Both the position numbers and the translations under genes were made by a program. Positions 35,154 to 44,200 of a stretch of 50,000 bases of DNA are shown in pieces. Where the stretch lies: the NCBI GenBank assembly GCA_905221605.1, contig CAJNDS010002303.1:110001-160000 (forward strand). The letters run 5' to 3'. Source of the DNA: Symbiodinium natans. Its lineage: Eukaryota; Sar; Dinophyceae; Suessiales; Symbiodiniaceae. The notes under the pieces are model-generated. The model worked only from the letters and a program-made list of their open reading frames with translations, did not search any database and was not told the origin of the DNA. Numbering within the stretch: position 1 is the first letter of the stretch; each line of letters starts with the position of its first letter.

Positions 35154-38132
35154 TCAATTCCCGAACCTAGCTCGCAAGCAAAAGCTTTCAAAAGCTTCGG
35201 CGGACTGCAACAAGGACTCGGCAGCAGCACAAGCAAACATCCTAGGATAAGACTGCGCAAGATGAGTCCACAGCTGACCGGAGCGAGGATCCTGTCCTTT
35301 CAAGATAATGTGATACTTGCCGTTGCGGGAGCAAATTCCTCCCCGGCCGCTGCATTTGCAGCAAAGAGCATTGTCAGGTTGAACGTACCAACCTTGTACG
35401 CGGGTGCGCTTGCGCCAACGGGCCCCGTGCTGACAGAAATCAGTAATGAAGGACCTCGAGCAACCCATGGCACACAAGGATTTTAAGGTGGGAACCTGCC
35501 AAATCATTGATCTGGCAGGGTTTTCAATAAAACAAGGAACGCCGACTGCCACAGCGAGCTTGATGATCTCACAAGAAAATCTCATGGTAGCATTTCCCAA
35601 GTGGATCTTGCGACGGTCATTAAACGACAGCCCAGAAAACCCGAAAAGATGATGACTATCTCTAAGGGGGCCCCACGACGATCCAATGGGTCCATGCCTG
35701 GCGTGACTCCAAGAAGGACAAGGAGTAGCAATCCAGATGCCTCGCACGCATCTGCTTTTGATCCATCCCTTAATGAGGTTTGAGATGGCAGGACCACAAA
35801 CGTCAAACCGGGGATCAACGCAAGTGTCAATGGACACACACCCGAGGCCCTTGTTTTTAAGAGCTCGAGCAATGCCTCCAAGACCGGAAAACAGGTCCAG
35901 AAAAACTCGTCTCTGACCCTCACTGTTGTTTTTCATGGCGGTTCGAAAAGCTCTTTTTAGAGCAATCTCTCCGCTAACCCTTTTGGGGTGCTTCGCGCGA
36001 GCTTGCGCTTGCTGCTTGAGCCGCTTGGTGATGGTGTGATTCCAGGCGGCACTCTCGGAGACAGAAGCCCTTGCAGGAGGAGCTCGGGGAGTTGCCTGAT
36101 GATGCCAGCCCCGTACTCCCTGATGTGCGTGGGGATGCGGGCAAGCTCGGACTGCATCCTGGCTTGCTTCACATAGCGCTTCACCGAGTTGTCCGCAAGC
36201 CAGCGGCCCCTCTGCTTCACCTCCATGAGACTTCGTCTTCGTGAGAGGACGTCGTGGGTCGCCCCTCCATGCCTGAGATTGTAAAGTTGCCACCCCATAT
36301 GCTCGAGCCCAAGCTTTGTGATGGCATCCTGGAAACTGCTGCTCACCTGGTTGTGAGAATGAGCCCACAGTGGATCGTCCGGCGACTTCTTTGAGAGCAG
36401 TCCGCGCAAAAGAGGATCCATCCAGGCGTCCGAGTCCAACAGAACTGTCGCGTCGAACATGTTGGTCTTCCCCGGGACTCCATCCTCTATTGGGTGCAGA
36501 AGAATGGCCCAGTACCTGAAAGCTTGCCCGGCCAGTGCAGTCGCTTGGGGAGCCACGAGCTGCTTGCAAAGAAGATTTGAGCATTCTCCTGGTCTCAGGT
36601 AGCAGCTGAACTGAATGAAGAGCCTCAAGGCCATCTCCACCAAACCTGCTGCGATCAGGATGCCCATGATGCATCCAAGACCCTCGAGAGGGATTGGGAG
36701 CCGCTGCCTCGATGGGGCCGCAAGCGACCATCCCTTCAACGCCCTTGCTGTTCTTGGCATCAAGTGGCCTGTGTTGCGGCCCAGCAGCGGGTGGAAAAAT
36801 TTCAAGGCGGCGAGAGCCCTGACCCCGGAGTCGACTCCCTTCCCCAGATCGAACAGCTCGTTCACATACTCCACCATCGCCATGTCCAGCAGAGCAAGGT
36901 CTAAGACTGCGCACGCCACTACCCCCAGCCAAATCTCGAACTGCTTCAGGCGGTTCTGGTAGTCGGCCAGCGTTGGAGCGCGAACGCTTCGCGACTCGAG
37001 GTAAGTGAGCCCTTCCGGAACTGCAGTCTTGCTCTGCGCTGATTTCCTCCGCCCCAAAGTACGCGAAAGGCTCTTTGCTGACGACGTCGTCGAGCGACCA
37101 CCACTTGGCATGTCTTAAAGATTCCCACTGTCGAATGGCACGAGATGGAGCATCAGCAACGTTAAGTTCGGAAGGAACCCAACGAACATGGACTTTGGAA
37201 CCGCACGCCAACCCCAAAGCGGCCAACCTCCGAAGAGGGCCAATGAGATACTTCGATTTGCCACGCCCCTTTGTAGCGCTAAGGACCAAAGGAAGGTTAT
37301 CACTGAGACAAACCAGCCTTTTGCAAAGGTTCCTATTTGACCTGAGGAGATGCTCAGCGGACCATACAAGTGCGCGGGCTTCAGTGTGGAGGATGTTGGC
37401 TTCGAACTTCCACGGACGAGACCACACAACTGTCCAGGCATCTTTTTGCAATACCTTCTTAGGCACCTCGTCAAAACCAAGATCACGAATGAAACTCGAA
37501 ATGCCAAGTGAGCAGTCACGGATTGATCCGATTCCTGACTCACCAGGCTTGAACGCCTCACCGTCATCCTGATTCAGCGCGTGGTCCCTTGCTCGCAGTG
37601 CATCCTCAAATCTAAATCGCCAACGTTCACTGCACCCACCCAATGACTGAACCTCCTGTTTCTCTAAGGTTCTCAGGCAGACACCCAAACCCCAAGGCGA
37701 AGAATCACTAGCTGTAATGTCTTGACTCCAGCCGCAGTTAATCTTCATCCGCAGCAAAGGCAGTACAGCGCTGAACCACTCCAACTCTTTGCGCACACTG
37801 GGCCAGAGCCGGCCAGAGTGCTCACCCTTCTGATGGACAAAGGCATAACAAGAGTTCAATATGGCGAGGGACTCTCGTCTTCCCATGCTAGCCCAAGTAA
37901 GGTGACCCAAAATAGTCTGGAGCACTCGCCCGCTGCAAAACTGCCTGTGGAGGAGGTCATCAATAGCAGACTTGATCTTATGGATCCTGCTAGGCTTAAT
38001 TGACACGAATCCCCCGAGCCCGTTGAAATGCAGACCAACAAAATCCCCAGAGTGTTTCGCCTCCTCCAGCTCGTGAACGGTAAGACCCCAGCCTCTCAGC
38101 ACGTCGCTGATACGCCGAAGACCTTGGTTCAC
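35154..38132 (-). CDS. DIRS/PAT-type RT (C-terminal part)-RNase H-cytosine methyltransferase-like polyprotein
   Basis: 992 codons from a GTG at 38132 (not a true start). Residues 1-130: end of RT. Residues 135-345: DIRS-type RNase H with D143 (ASDSSPWGLGV), E251, D278, D327 (WVPSELNVADAPSR). Residues 365-700: low-quality sequence where the recombinase is encoded in another frame. Residues 735-992: C5-methyltransferase-like with DLFSGLGG (D746), PC motif TPCPSW (C805), ENP (E870) and FCQHGARWRKRTR. Just upstream, in a third frame, the minus strand encodes GYVDNYGVFG, an RT catalytic YVDN box, so an indel separates it from this ORF. DIRS-family methyltransferase domains are usually described as adenine-type; this one looks cytosine-type by its motifs. 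Confidence 0.8.
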   Translation of the reverse strand: MNQGLRRISDVLRGWGLTVHELEEAKHSGDFVGLHFNGLGGFVSIKPSRIHKIKSAIDDLLHRQFCSGRVLQTILGHLTWASMGRRESLAILNSCYAFVHQKGEHSGRLWPSVRKELEWFSAVLPLLRMKINCGWSQDITASDSSPWGLGVCLRTLEKQEVQSLGGCSERWRFRFEDALRARDHALNQDDGEAFKPGESGIGSIRDCSLGISSFIRDLGFDEVPKKVLQKDAWTVVWSRPWKFEANILHTEARALVWSAEHLLRSNRNLCKRLVCLSDNLPLVLSATKGRGKSKYLIGPLRRLAALGLACGSKVHVRWVPSELNVADAPSRAIRQWESLRHAKWWSLDDVVSKEPFAYFGAEEISAEQDCSSGRAHLPRVAKRSRSNAGRLPEPPEAVRDLAGGSGVRSLRPCSAGHGDGGVCERAVRSGEGSRLRGQGSRRLEIFPPAAGPQHRPLDAKNSKGVEGMVACGPIEAAAPNPSRGSWMHHGHPDRSRFGGDGLEALHSVQLLPETRRMLKSSLQAARGSPSDCTGRASFQVLGHSSAPNRGWSPGEDQHVRRDSSVGLGRLDGSSFARTALKEVAGRSTVGSFSQPGEQQFPGCHHKAWARAYGVATLQSQAWRGDPRRPLTKTKSHGGEAEGPLACGQLGEALCEASQDAVRACPHPHAHQGVRGWHHQATPRAPPARASVSESAAWNHTITKRLKQQAQARAKHPKRVSGEIALKRAFRTAMKNNSEGQRRVFLDLFSGLGGIARALKNKGLGCVSIDTCVDPRFDVCGPAISNLIKGWIKSRCVRGIWIATPCPSWSHARHGPIGSSWGPLRDSHHLFGFSGLSFNDRRKIHLGNATMRFSCEIIKLAVAVGVPCFIENPARSMIWQVPTLKSLCAMGCSRSFITDFCQHGARWRKRTRVQGWYVQPDNALCCKCSGRGGICSRNGKYHIILKGQDPRSGQLWTHLAQSYPRMFACAAAESLLQSAEAFESFCLRARFGN
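35957..37111 (-). CDS. DIRS-type tyrosine recombinase
   Basis: 384 codons. It replaces a DDE integrase: it cuts and rejoins DNA through a tyrosine nucleophile. Visible motifs are Arg173 in CYLRPGE, YNLRHGGATHD with Arg280, GRW at 302-304 and Tyr313 in KRYVK, the usual pattern of DIRS-family recombinases, where the canonical His of HxxR is replaced (Tyr277). Conserved sequence starts near residue 35 (LTYLESRSVRAPTLADYQNR); the first 34 residues overlap the RNase H end. It is nested in the 992-codon frame between RNase H and methyltransferase, so ribosomal frameshifting or separate initiation is needed. It appears intact. Confidence 0.88.
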   Translation of the reverse strand: MPSGGRSTTSSAKSLSRTLGRRKSAQSKTAVPEGLTYLESRSVRAPTLADYQNRLKQFEIWLGVVACAVLDLALLDMAMVEYVNELFDLGKGVDSGVRALAALKFFHPLLGRNTGHLMPRTARALKGWSLAAPSRQRLPIPLEGLGCIMGILIAAGLVEMALRLFIQFSCYLRPGECSNLLCKQLVAPQATALAGQAFRYWAILLHPIEDGVPGKTNMFDATVLLDSDAWMDPLLRGLLSKKSPDDPLWAHSHNQVSSSFQDAITKLGLEHMGWQLYNLRHGGATHDVLSRRRSLMEVKQRGRWLADNSVKRYVKQARMQSELARIPTHIREYGAGIIRQLPELLLQGLLSPRVPPGITPSPSGSSSKRKLARSTPKGLAERLL

Positions 38133-38200
38133 GTTCCAAAGACTCCGTAGTTGTCAACATATCCAGCTGCTGCAACGTCGCCGACCTCCGGCACCACCGG
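38132..38200 (-). pseudogene. Broken RT palm remnant
   Basis: The minus strand encodes VPEVGDVAAAGYVDNYGVFG followed at once by a stop. This frame matches neither the gag-like frame before it nor the RT/RNase H frame after it, so the RT core has lost most of its N-terminal half and suffered frame changes. Confidence 0.6.
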
Positions 38201-38642
38201 CAAGATTGGGCACTGCCGGGTTCCCGACACCAGCAGGGCCTACAGCCCCAGCTGCTGCCTGAGCAACAATGGGGACTGGAGCCAACCCCCGTCGAGCCCT
38301 CTCTACCTGCGCGTGTCTTTCTCCTTCGTCGAAGAGACGCTGTTTCGCCGCAGCATCGGGGAGCTGCCTGAATCCATGCACAGTCCCGGGAGCCACCCCG
38401 TACGGCAATGGGCCAGTTGGATCGAAAGCGCGCCACGCGGAGATCTCTTGGCTGTTGACCCCAATGTCCTCTATGTAGAGGTCCGCCTGGGGTGTCACAA
38501 TCACCCATAGAGTTTCCGATACAGCCGCAAGAAGCAACCGAACATGCCATAGGTCTTCTGGGACGTGGTACTGCACGATGATGAAGTCACCCTTCGAGAG
38601 GCCGCCACGAGGTGCTGCTCCCAAGGCCCCCCCGCTTGCCAT
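38154..38642 (-). CDS. Gag-like ORF of the tyrosine-recombinase element, 3' part
   Basis: About 162 codons from ATG 38642 to TGA at 38154. It contains IVQYHVPEDLWHVRLLLA then WVIVTPQADLYIEDIG, a pattern I associate with the first ORF of dinoflagellate retroelements, and an Ala/Arg-rich tail. It shares its frame with the RT/RNase H ORF beyond the stop. A C7 run near 38625 separates it from the preceding membrane-segment ORF in another frame, so a homopolymer frameshift is likely. Confidence 0.55.
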   Translation of the reverse strand: MASGGALGAAPRGGLSKGDFIIVQYHVPEDLWHVRLLLAAVSETLWVIVTPQADLYIEDIGVNSQEISAWRAFDPTGPLPYGVAPGTVHGFRQLPDAAAKQRLFDEGERHAQVERARRGLAPVPIVAQAAAGAVGPAGVGNPAVPNLAGGAGGRRRCSSWIC

Positions 38643-38949
38643 CAAGTGGCCTGAAGCTTATGCTCTCTCCTGCTTGAATAGGCCCACGCTTTCGCCACCA
38701 AAAGATCCCGCTGAGTCCAGCAAGAGCAGTCAAGATAACAGTTCCAGCGATGGGACCTATTTCAATGTGCCCCGTCGAGCACGTCACAGCTGGGCAGCTA
38801 AGTGACCCACAAGACACTGAGCAAGGAGGACAACTTGAAGCTCGAGGTGACAATAGGGTGGCACCGACGATGACACCGCAGATGAAGCTTATGGCTTGCG
38901 AGCTACCGAAAAATTCGGACATCTCAGAACTTGAGAGGAGACATTGCAT
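38587..38949 (-). CDS. N-terminal gag-like ORF with membrane segments
   Basis: 120 codons from ATG 38949, which lies inside repeat A1 (an ORF variant begins at 39057). Two hydrophobic stretches (FICGVIVGATLL and AGTVILTALAGLSGIFWW) are followed by a basic WRKRG. The C-terminus overlaps the gag-like ORF by 56 bp in another frame. Function unknown; likely the first part of the element's ORF1. Confidence 0.45.
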   Translation of the reverse strand: MQCLLSSSEMSEFFGSSQAISFICGVIVGATLLSPRASSCPPCSVSCGSLSCPAVTCSTGHIEIGPIAGTVILTALAGLSGIFWWRKRGPIQAGESISFRPLDGKRGGLGSSTSWRPLEG

Positions 38950-38996
38950 GAACGGCTGTTCTTCCACAGGATGTGAAAAACGTTCAAAGAACACAT
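38926..38996 (-). repeat. Split direct repeat A1 (71 bp), 5' end of element
   Basis: Identical by eye to A2. It includes the start region of ORF1. Confidence 0.92.
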
Positions 38997-38999
38997 CTG

Positions 39000-39600
39000 C
39001 GGCTAGGCGTAGCGATCTGGGGCCACCCGACGACATGTCTGTAGGCGTGGCTGCCATCCTCCAAAAGATGTGGCATCGAGCAATTGCAGGCAGCCTTGAT
39101 CTCCTGGTGTCGACACCACACCGGACGCAAAAAGTAAAAAAAAAAAAACATCACGCTTCGGATGAACATCTTCAAGCAGTTGTGCTTCCTTGCTGGCCTG
39201 GAGCAAGCAGGCTCCAGCTTGCGCCGACACTTTGGCCCGACTTGGCATTGTGAACAGGTTTGCGCCAGACTTGTCATTCCCCACAACTTCGGCAAACAAT
39301 GCCCATGTTGCACAAACCTGTCCTTCAATGAAGGACAGGTTTGTGCCTGTAAGGGCCGCCCTTCCAGTGCACCAGGGGAGGGGGGGGGGGGCGGGGGGTG
39401 GAGCATGCCAAGTGCACCCAACTCAGGAGACTGGCACCTCCCCAAACATGAGGAACTTATTGGTCTCAGGATTTGGGGTTTGGGGGTTTCTATTAGGGTT
39501 CTTCTGGTTGACTTCTTCTGCACTAGAAAAAATCTACGCCTCCAAAGTAGCAAGTGCTTTCAAGAGCGCCAGAAGCCCTAAATCCTGGACACCATACGAA
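39000..39600. other. Unique spacer with A and G runs
   Basis: A12 near 39138 and a G-run near 39376-39400. A self-complementary pair around 39310-39345 (ACAAACCTGTCCTTC / GAAGGACAGGTTTGT) forms a 15-bp hairpin. No gene supported on either strand. Confidence 0.5.
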
Positions 39601-39604
39601 AGGG

Positions 39605-39830
39605 GTCCCTAATCTGTGATCCCTAAACCTTAAACCCCGAAAACCCCACAACCCAAAACACTAAACCCTAAACCCCTAAAACCAAAAACCCTAACCCTAA
39701 ACCCAAAAACCCCAAAACCCCCACAACCCTAAACCCAAAACCCCCAAAACCCAAAACCCTAAAACCCCAAAACCCTAAACCCTAAACCCTAAACCCCCCA
39801 ACCCCGAAACCCTAAGCCCCATGACCTGCC
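39605..39830 (-). repeat. Degenerate CCCTAAA/CCCAAAA repeats
   Basis: A-expanded and C-expanded variants mixed with standard CCCTAAACC units. Confidence 0.88.
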
Positions 39831-39899
39831 TGGCTGCACACTCTGACAATCCGAGACGTCGAAGCCACAGGCGGCTTGCCTTTGACGGGACTTCATGGT

Positions 39900-41240
39900 T
39901 CGAGAGTCAGGGGTTCCGGGTTCGGGTTTAGGGTTTTCGGGTTGTAAGGTTTTAGGGCTGTAGGGTTTTCGGGTTTTCGGGTTTTCGGGCTTTAGGATTT
40001 TAGGGCTTTAGGGATTGGGTTTAGGGTTTTGGGCGTTAGGGGGTAGGGCCCCTGGCCCTAGAGCTGCGAGGCTCAGCCTGCCGAAGACACAAAATTCTGG
40101 GGTTTTGGGGGGAGTTGAACAACTTCTGCTCCCTAAACCCCAAACCATATCAATTGCCCAGTAAGCTGGCGTTAAACAGGGTGCCCCTTTTTTGCTACAA
40201 AAGTGTCTATAAGGGAGCCTAAACCCCCCACAAAACAATCGAATAAGCGCACTACTAGACATCCTAGTATCAACCCCAAGCCCTGAACCCCGAACCCAAA
40301 TCTCTGACCCTGTGGGTATTCCCTCTGACCCTAAAAGCCCTTAAACCCTGAAACCCTTAAACCCTAAACCCACAAACCACATCAACCCTAACTACCCTCA
40401 AACCCCTTAGACCCTCAACCTTCAACCCAACGCATGGAACCCTAAGCCACAAACCGTATCAACCTAAAACCCCTTAAATTTCTTCGACCCCTAAACCCTA
40501 AACCCTCAACCCTGCATTGAGTTGCTTTTGGGCTTTGGGCTGTAGAGGACTCCTCAAGGAAACACCTCAAACCCAAAATTCTTAGAAGTTACGTGGTTCC
40601 TTCATTGAGGGTTTAGGGTTTTAGGGTTCAGGGTTTCGGGTTTAGGGTTCAGGGCTGAGGGTTAGGGCATTAAGGCAGATGGTCCCTTCACATGGGCCCT
40701 TTTAAAAGCTGACCCCTCGATACTTCAGAACCCTTTAAGGAAGTCAAGGGGACCACATTCAGGGTACGGGCTCTTTGAAGGGGGCCCCTTATGTGCCCCT
40801 CCTATACCCTGCAAAGCCTAGGGCCCACTACTTCAGAACCCTTTAGAGAAGCTAAGGGGCCATGTCACTACCCTTAGACCATAAGGCCCAAGACACCGTA
40901 ATGGCCACACCAAAGCCTGCAACCTTCACATCCTACAACCCTCAGAGCCCTCAACTGACAAGGTAATATTCAGGGAACCAGGTGCCTCGTAGATACCTTC
41001 AGGGGATCGCGGGAGTTTAGAGTTCCCGAATCCCCCATCAGCCCCAGCAGGTTGGAGTCCCAAACTCCAACGCCTAAACCCTAAACCTCAAGGGATGAAG
41101 ACTCGTACCCCTAAGGCTGTACCTCTAAAGGTTCCCCTTACTATACTCCCACTATGGCGCTTAAAAATATCCTGGCATCCTTAAAAAAGGGGACCCCAAA
41201 ACCCTGAGGGTCCAAGGTAGAACCCCGTGATCGGCCTTAA
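39900..41240. other. Mostly unique spacer with scattered telomere-like words
   Basis: Telomere-like patches at 39920-40040, 40300-40510 and 40610-40660. Two similar segments near 40730 and 40840 share CTTCAGAACCCTTTA. No coding region supported. Confidence 0.5.
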
Positions 41241-41255
41241 GACCCACAGGAAGAT

Positions 41256-41330
41256 CCTAAACCCTAAACCCTAAACCCTAAACCCTAAACCCTAAACCCT
41301 AAACCCTAAACCCTAAACCCTAAACCCTAG
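41256..41330 (-). repeat. Perfect CCCTAAA array
   Basis: About ten uninterrupted units. Confidence 0.97.
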
Positions 41331-41361
41331 ACCTTAAGACCCACAGCAAAAAACCTAAGGC

Positions 41362-41399
41362 CCCGGATCTCCCCAATGAAGAACAGCGAGCCCAAGTCA
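41362..41399 (-). CDS. Very short exon-like island
   Basis: After a pyrimidine-rich acceptor (CCCCGCTTCCGCAG) the minus strand reads DLGSLFFIGEIR. Only 38 bp, so weak. Confidence 0.2.
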
Positions 41400-41450
41400 C
41401 TGCGGAAGCGGGGCGCAGGGCACCTCCTGTTCAAAGGGTCTTAATTCCAG

Positions 41451-41615
41451 GGCTTAGGGTTTAGGGTTTAGGGTTTAGGGTTTAGGGTTTAGGGTTTAGG
41501 GTTTAGGGTTTAGGTAGGGTTTAGGGTTTAGGGTTTAGGGTTTAGGGTTTAGGGTTTAGGGTTTAGGGTTTAGGGTTTAGGGTTTAGGGTTTAGGGTTTA
41601 GGGTTTAGGGTTTAA
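41451..41615 (+). repeat. Near-perfect TTTAGGG array
   Basis: About 23 units with one 3-bp slip (TTTAGGTAGGG). This could act as an interstitial telomere sequence. Confidence 0.97.
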
Positions 41616-41939
41616 GGTTCCGGGCCTGAAGGATGTGGTTCAGCGGGTCGTAATTCCAGGGCTTAGGGCTTCGGGTTTGTAGGGTTTCGGGCTAGGCTTT
41701 AGCTAGGGTTTAGGGTTCAGGGTTTAAGGTTTCGGGTTTGAAGGATACTGGTTTTGGAACAGCCTGCAAAGTCTGCGCAAGGCATGGCTCTAGGGGTTTA
41801 GAGCAAACCCTTGGTGCAGGGTTTAGGGCTTTTAGAAATAGACATCTCCGGTGCTCCAACAGCCAGAAACTTGGAAAGCCCTGCAAGTGAAGTACCCTAA
41901 ACCTTAAGCCCTGAACCCTAAACCCAAAACCCAAAACCC

Positions 41940-42035
41940 AAAATCCTAAACCCTAAACCCTAAACCCTAAACCCTAAACCCTAAACCCTAAACCCTAAAC
42001 CCTAAACCCTACCCCTAAACCCTAGACCCTTAACC
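41940..42035 (-). repeat. CCCTAAA array
   Basis: About 12 units, opposite in orientation to the arrays on either side. Confidence 0.95.
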
Positions 42036-42120
42036 AACCTGAGCTCACAGGCCCTGGCAATCCCTGAGCCCGGGAACCGTGAAGCCCTAAAGCCCGAAAC
42101 CCCGACAACCTCAAAACAGC

Positions 42121-42405
42121 AAGTTTAGGGTTTAGGGTTTAGGGCTTAGGGTTTAAGGTTTAGGGTTTAGGGTGTAGGGTGTGGGGTGTAGGGTGTGGGG
42201 TGTAGGGTTTAGGGTTTAGGGTTTAAGGTTTAGGGTTTAGGGTTTAGGGTTTAGGGTTCAGGGTTCAGGGTTCAGGGTTCAGGGTTTAGGGTTTAGGGTT
42301 TAGGGTTTAGGGTTTAGGGTTTAGGGTTTAGGGTTTCGGGTTTAGGGTTTAGGGTTTAGGGTTTAGGGTTTAGGGTTTAGGGTTTAGGGTTTAGGGTTTA
42401 GGGTT
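42121..42405 (+). repeat. TTTAGGG array with variant blocks
   Basis: Standard units with blocks of GGGTGTA/GGGTGTG and four GGGTTCA units. Confidence 0.95.
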
Positions 42406-42609
42406 CCCCCCAAAAAGGCACAAAAACAAGAACAAACCCGCTCAAGAAGCCGGAAACCCGGCCTTTGAACAGCCCGCCAGCTGGGTCGCCAGGGGCCGGC
42501 ACTGCTCGTCCTACGGGCGTGCGCGCGTGGAACCCGCTCCCCAAAACTCCCGGCTTCCTGCGTAGTATGACTGGCATCAACCCTAAACCGGAAAACTCAA
42601 AGCCTACAA

Positions 42610-42788
42610 GGGTTTAGGGTTTAGGGTTTAGGGTTTAGGGTTTAGGGTTTAGGGTTTAGGGTTTAGGGTTTAGGGTTTAGGGTTTAGGGTTTAGGGTTTA
42701 GGGTTTAGGGTTTAGGGTTTAGGGTTTAGGGTTTAGGGTTTAGGGTTTAGGGTTTAGGGTTTAGGGTTTAGGGTTTAGGGTTTAGGGT
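42610..42788 (+). repeat. Longest perfect TTTAGGG array (about 25 units)
   Basis: 179 bp of uninterrupted GGGTTTA, the purest array in the window, ending abruptly at TTTAGGGTAACCC. Purity implies recent origin, for example telomerase-mediated break repair or slippage. Confidence 0.97.
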
Positions 42789-42795
42789 AACCCTA

Positions 42796-42850
42796 CCCCA
42801 ACCCCATGGAGAAGTAGCAGGGGCACTTCCCCTCAAACTCACCCCGAACC
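42796..42850 (-). CDS. Cysteine-rich exon-like island
   Basis: Minus strand reads SEFEGKCPCYFSMGLG before a stop in the telomere-like flank. The CPCYF motif groups it with the other Cys-rich islands. Confidence 0.28.
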
Positions 42851-42895
42851 CCAACGCTCTAAACCCTAAACCCTAAACCCTAAACCCAGTTGAAT

Positions 42896-42970
42896 TGTCA
42901 AGCTGCATTTGTGTTCAATGACGGGGGCTCGCACATCAAGTCGCGTGACACAAGACAGCCGACGGCGTGA
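42896..42970 (+). CDS. Coding-like island (possible exon)
   Basis: Plus strand reads CQAAFVFNDGGSHIKSRDT then RQPTA, TGA, flanked on both sides by CCCTAAACC. A GT donor may lie at CGC|GTGACA. Function unknown. Confidence 0.35.
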   Translation, partial: CQAAFVFNDGGSHIKSRDTRQPTA

Positions 42971-43280
42971 CTGGAATGCAAGCTTTTCAAAGCGCCGGTT
43001 GGAATGTCAACAGCACCTGATGGTTCTTGACCCTAAACCCTAAACCCTAAAGCCTAAACCCTAAACCCTAAACCCTAAACCCTGATTTCGCGTTTTCGTG
43101 TTGCGCTCCTTCTCGACGACGGATTGTAGCCCAAGCGTTTGTGATTTAGGGTTTCGGGGTGCAAGGCTTAGGCTTTGGGCCAAACCACTGGTTGCAGGGT
43201 TCAAGATTTGGGCTTCAAGTTAGGATTTGGAGATTGAGGATTTAGGAGTTTGCAGTGAGGGTGATTACAAAGAAACCTGT

Positions 43281-43288
43281 CCGACAGA

Positions 43289-43329
<41 letters not shown>

Positions 43330-43330
43330 C
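43281..43330. repeat. (GA)n microsatellite
   Basis: About 24 GA units with one AT interruption. Confidence 0.98.
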
Positions 43331-43439
43331 ATCAGGGTAAGCCCAGGAGAGCCCAATACTCCTTAATTCATGAATATACCTCAAATGATAAAGGGCTCCT
43401 TCATATAAGAAGGAATACTCTCAATTAAGGGGTATGGGG

Positions 43440-43530
43440 CTGGGAGCAGCGCATCCCCCAGCGTCCATACTGCACGTCTTCTGGGCCGTGCCGCGCCAGC
43501 CGAGGTCGCAGGACCAGCCAGCACCTCACT
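43440..43530 (-). CDS. Cysteine-rich coding-like island, sushi-like
   Basis: Minus strand reads GAGWSCDLGWRGTAQKTCSM then DAGGCAAP. The CxxGWxGxxxxxC...GGC layout resembles the C-terminal half of a sushi/CCP module. Confidence 0.43.
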
Positions 43531-43964
43531 TCAAGGAGGCGGTTTCGGGTTTGAGGATTTAAGGCATTCAGGGTGTGGGCTGGGTTTAGGGCTCAGGGTT
43601 TAGGGGTTTCTTGTTTAACCGGAATCGCCTGAGCGCAGCATGATTGCTGTCCGGTCGGCAGTGAAACGTTTCTATCCACCTCCTTCTTCTCCAGTTCCAC
43701 CCCCACCCCCTCACCGCGCTCAGGAACTGCCACACCACTCGTTCTTCTGCTCGTCCATTCCCTTCACCCCCACCACATTCTCATCCTTCATCTCCATCCC
43801 AATCACATTCGTGGCCTCCACCACCCCAGGCACATAGTTCAACCCAGTGTTCACCTCCACGGCCATTACGTTGTCCCCTCCTCCACCAGCAATACTGCCA
43901 CCACGGGGCATGTCCCCATCCTTGTCGACTTTGCACCCCACGCACTAGGCACCCATAGCGAACG

Positions 43965-44200
43965 GTAGTAGACGCCGAGGACCCCATTCCACCAGCAGTT
44001 GTAGTAGACGCCGAGGATACCAACTCACCACCACGCGAGCTCACCGGAGACGCAGGAGCCCCAATCGCCCCAGGAGTTGCGGTAGACACCGAGGACCCCA
44101 CCCCACCACCAGTCGTAGTAGACGCCGAGGACCCCAACCCACCACCAGGCGTTGTAGTAGACGCCGAGCCCCACCACCAGTCGCAGTAGACGCTGAGGAC
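43965..44200 (+). repeat. 39-bp minisatellite, possibly decayed coding repeat
   Basis: Units around GTAGTAGACGCCGAGGACCC and CCACCACCAG. The plus strand reads VVVDAEDPxPPP, about 13 residues per unit, without a start and ending in TAG; the minus strand reads SSASTTTGGG. Downstream plus-strand VDAEAVMPKNAVDIEVA near 44360 continues the style in another frame, consistent with a broken repeat-protein gene. Confidence 0.55.

Larger units (their letters stand above)
34693..38996 (-). mobile_element. Tyrosine-recombinase retrotransposon (PAT/Ngaro-like) with split direct repeats
   Basis: Read 5' to 3' on the minus strand: A1 (38926-38996), ORFs, B1 (34953-35112), A2 (34881-34951), B2 (34693-34852). 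This A1-ORFs-B1-A2-B2 order is the split-direct-repeat arrangement of PAT, Ngaro and VIPER elements. It encodes gag-like, RT/RNase H, tyrosine recombinase and methyltransferase-like parts and no DDE integrase. The A copies are identical and the B copies differ at two positions by eye, so it is fairly young, yet the gag-RT junction is broken and much of the RT palm and fingers is missing. Probably non-autonomous now. Confidence 0.85.

Noticed and set aside
34693-38996. LTRs for the second retroelement
   Set aside because: The repeats are split and interleaved (A1, B1-A2-B2), and a tyrosine recombinase is present instead of a DDE integrase.
42610-42788. True chromosome end
   Set aside because: Unique sequence and arrays of both orientations continue on both sides.
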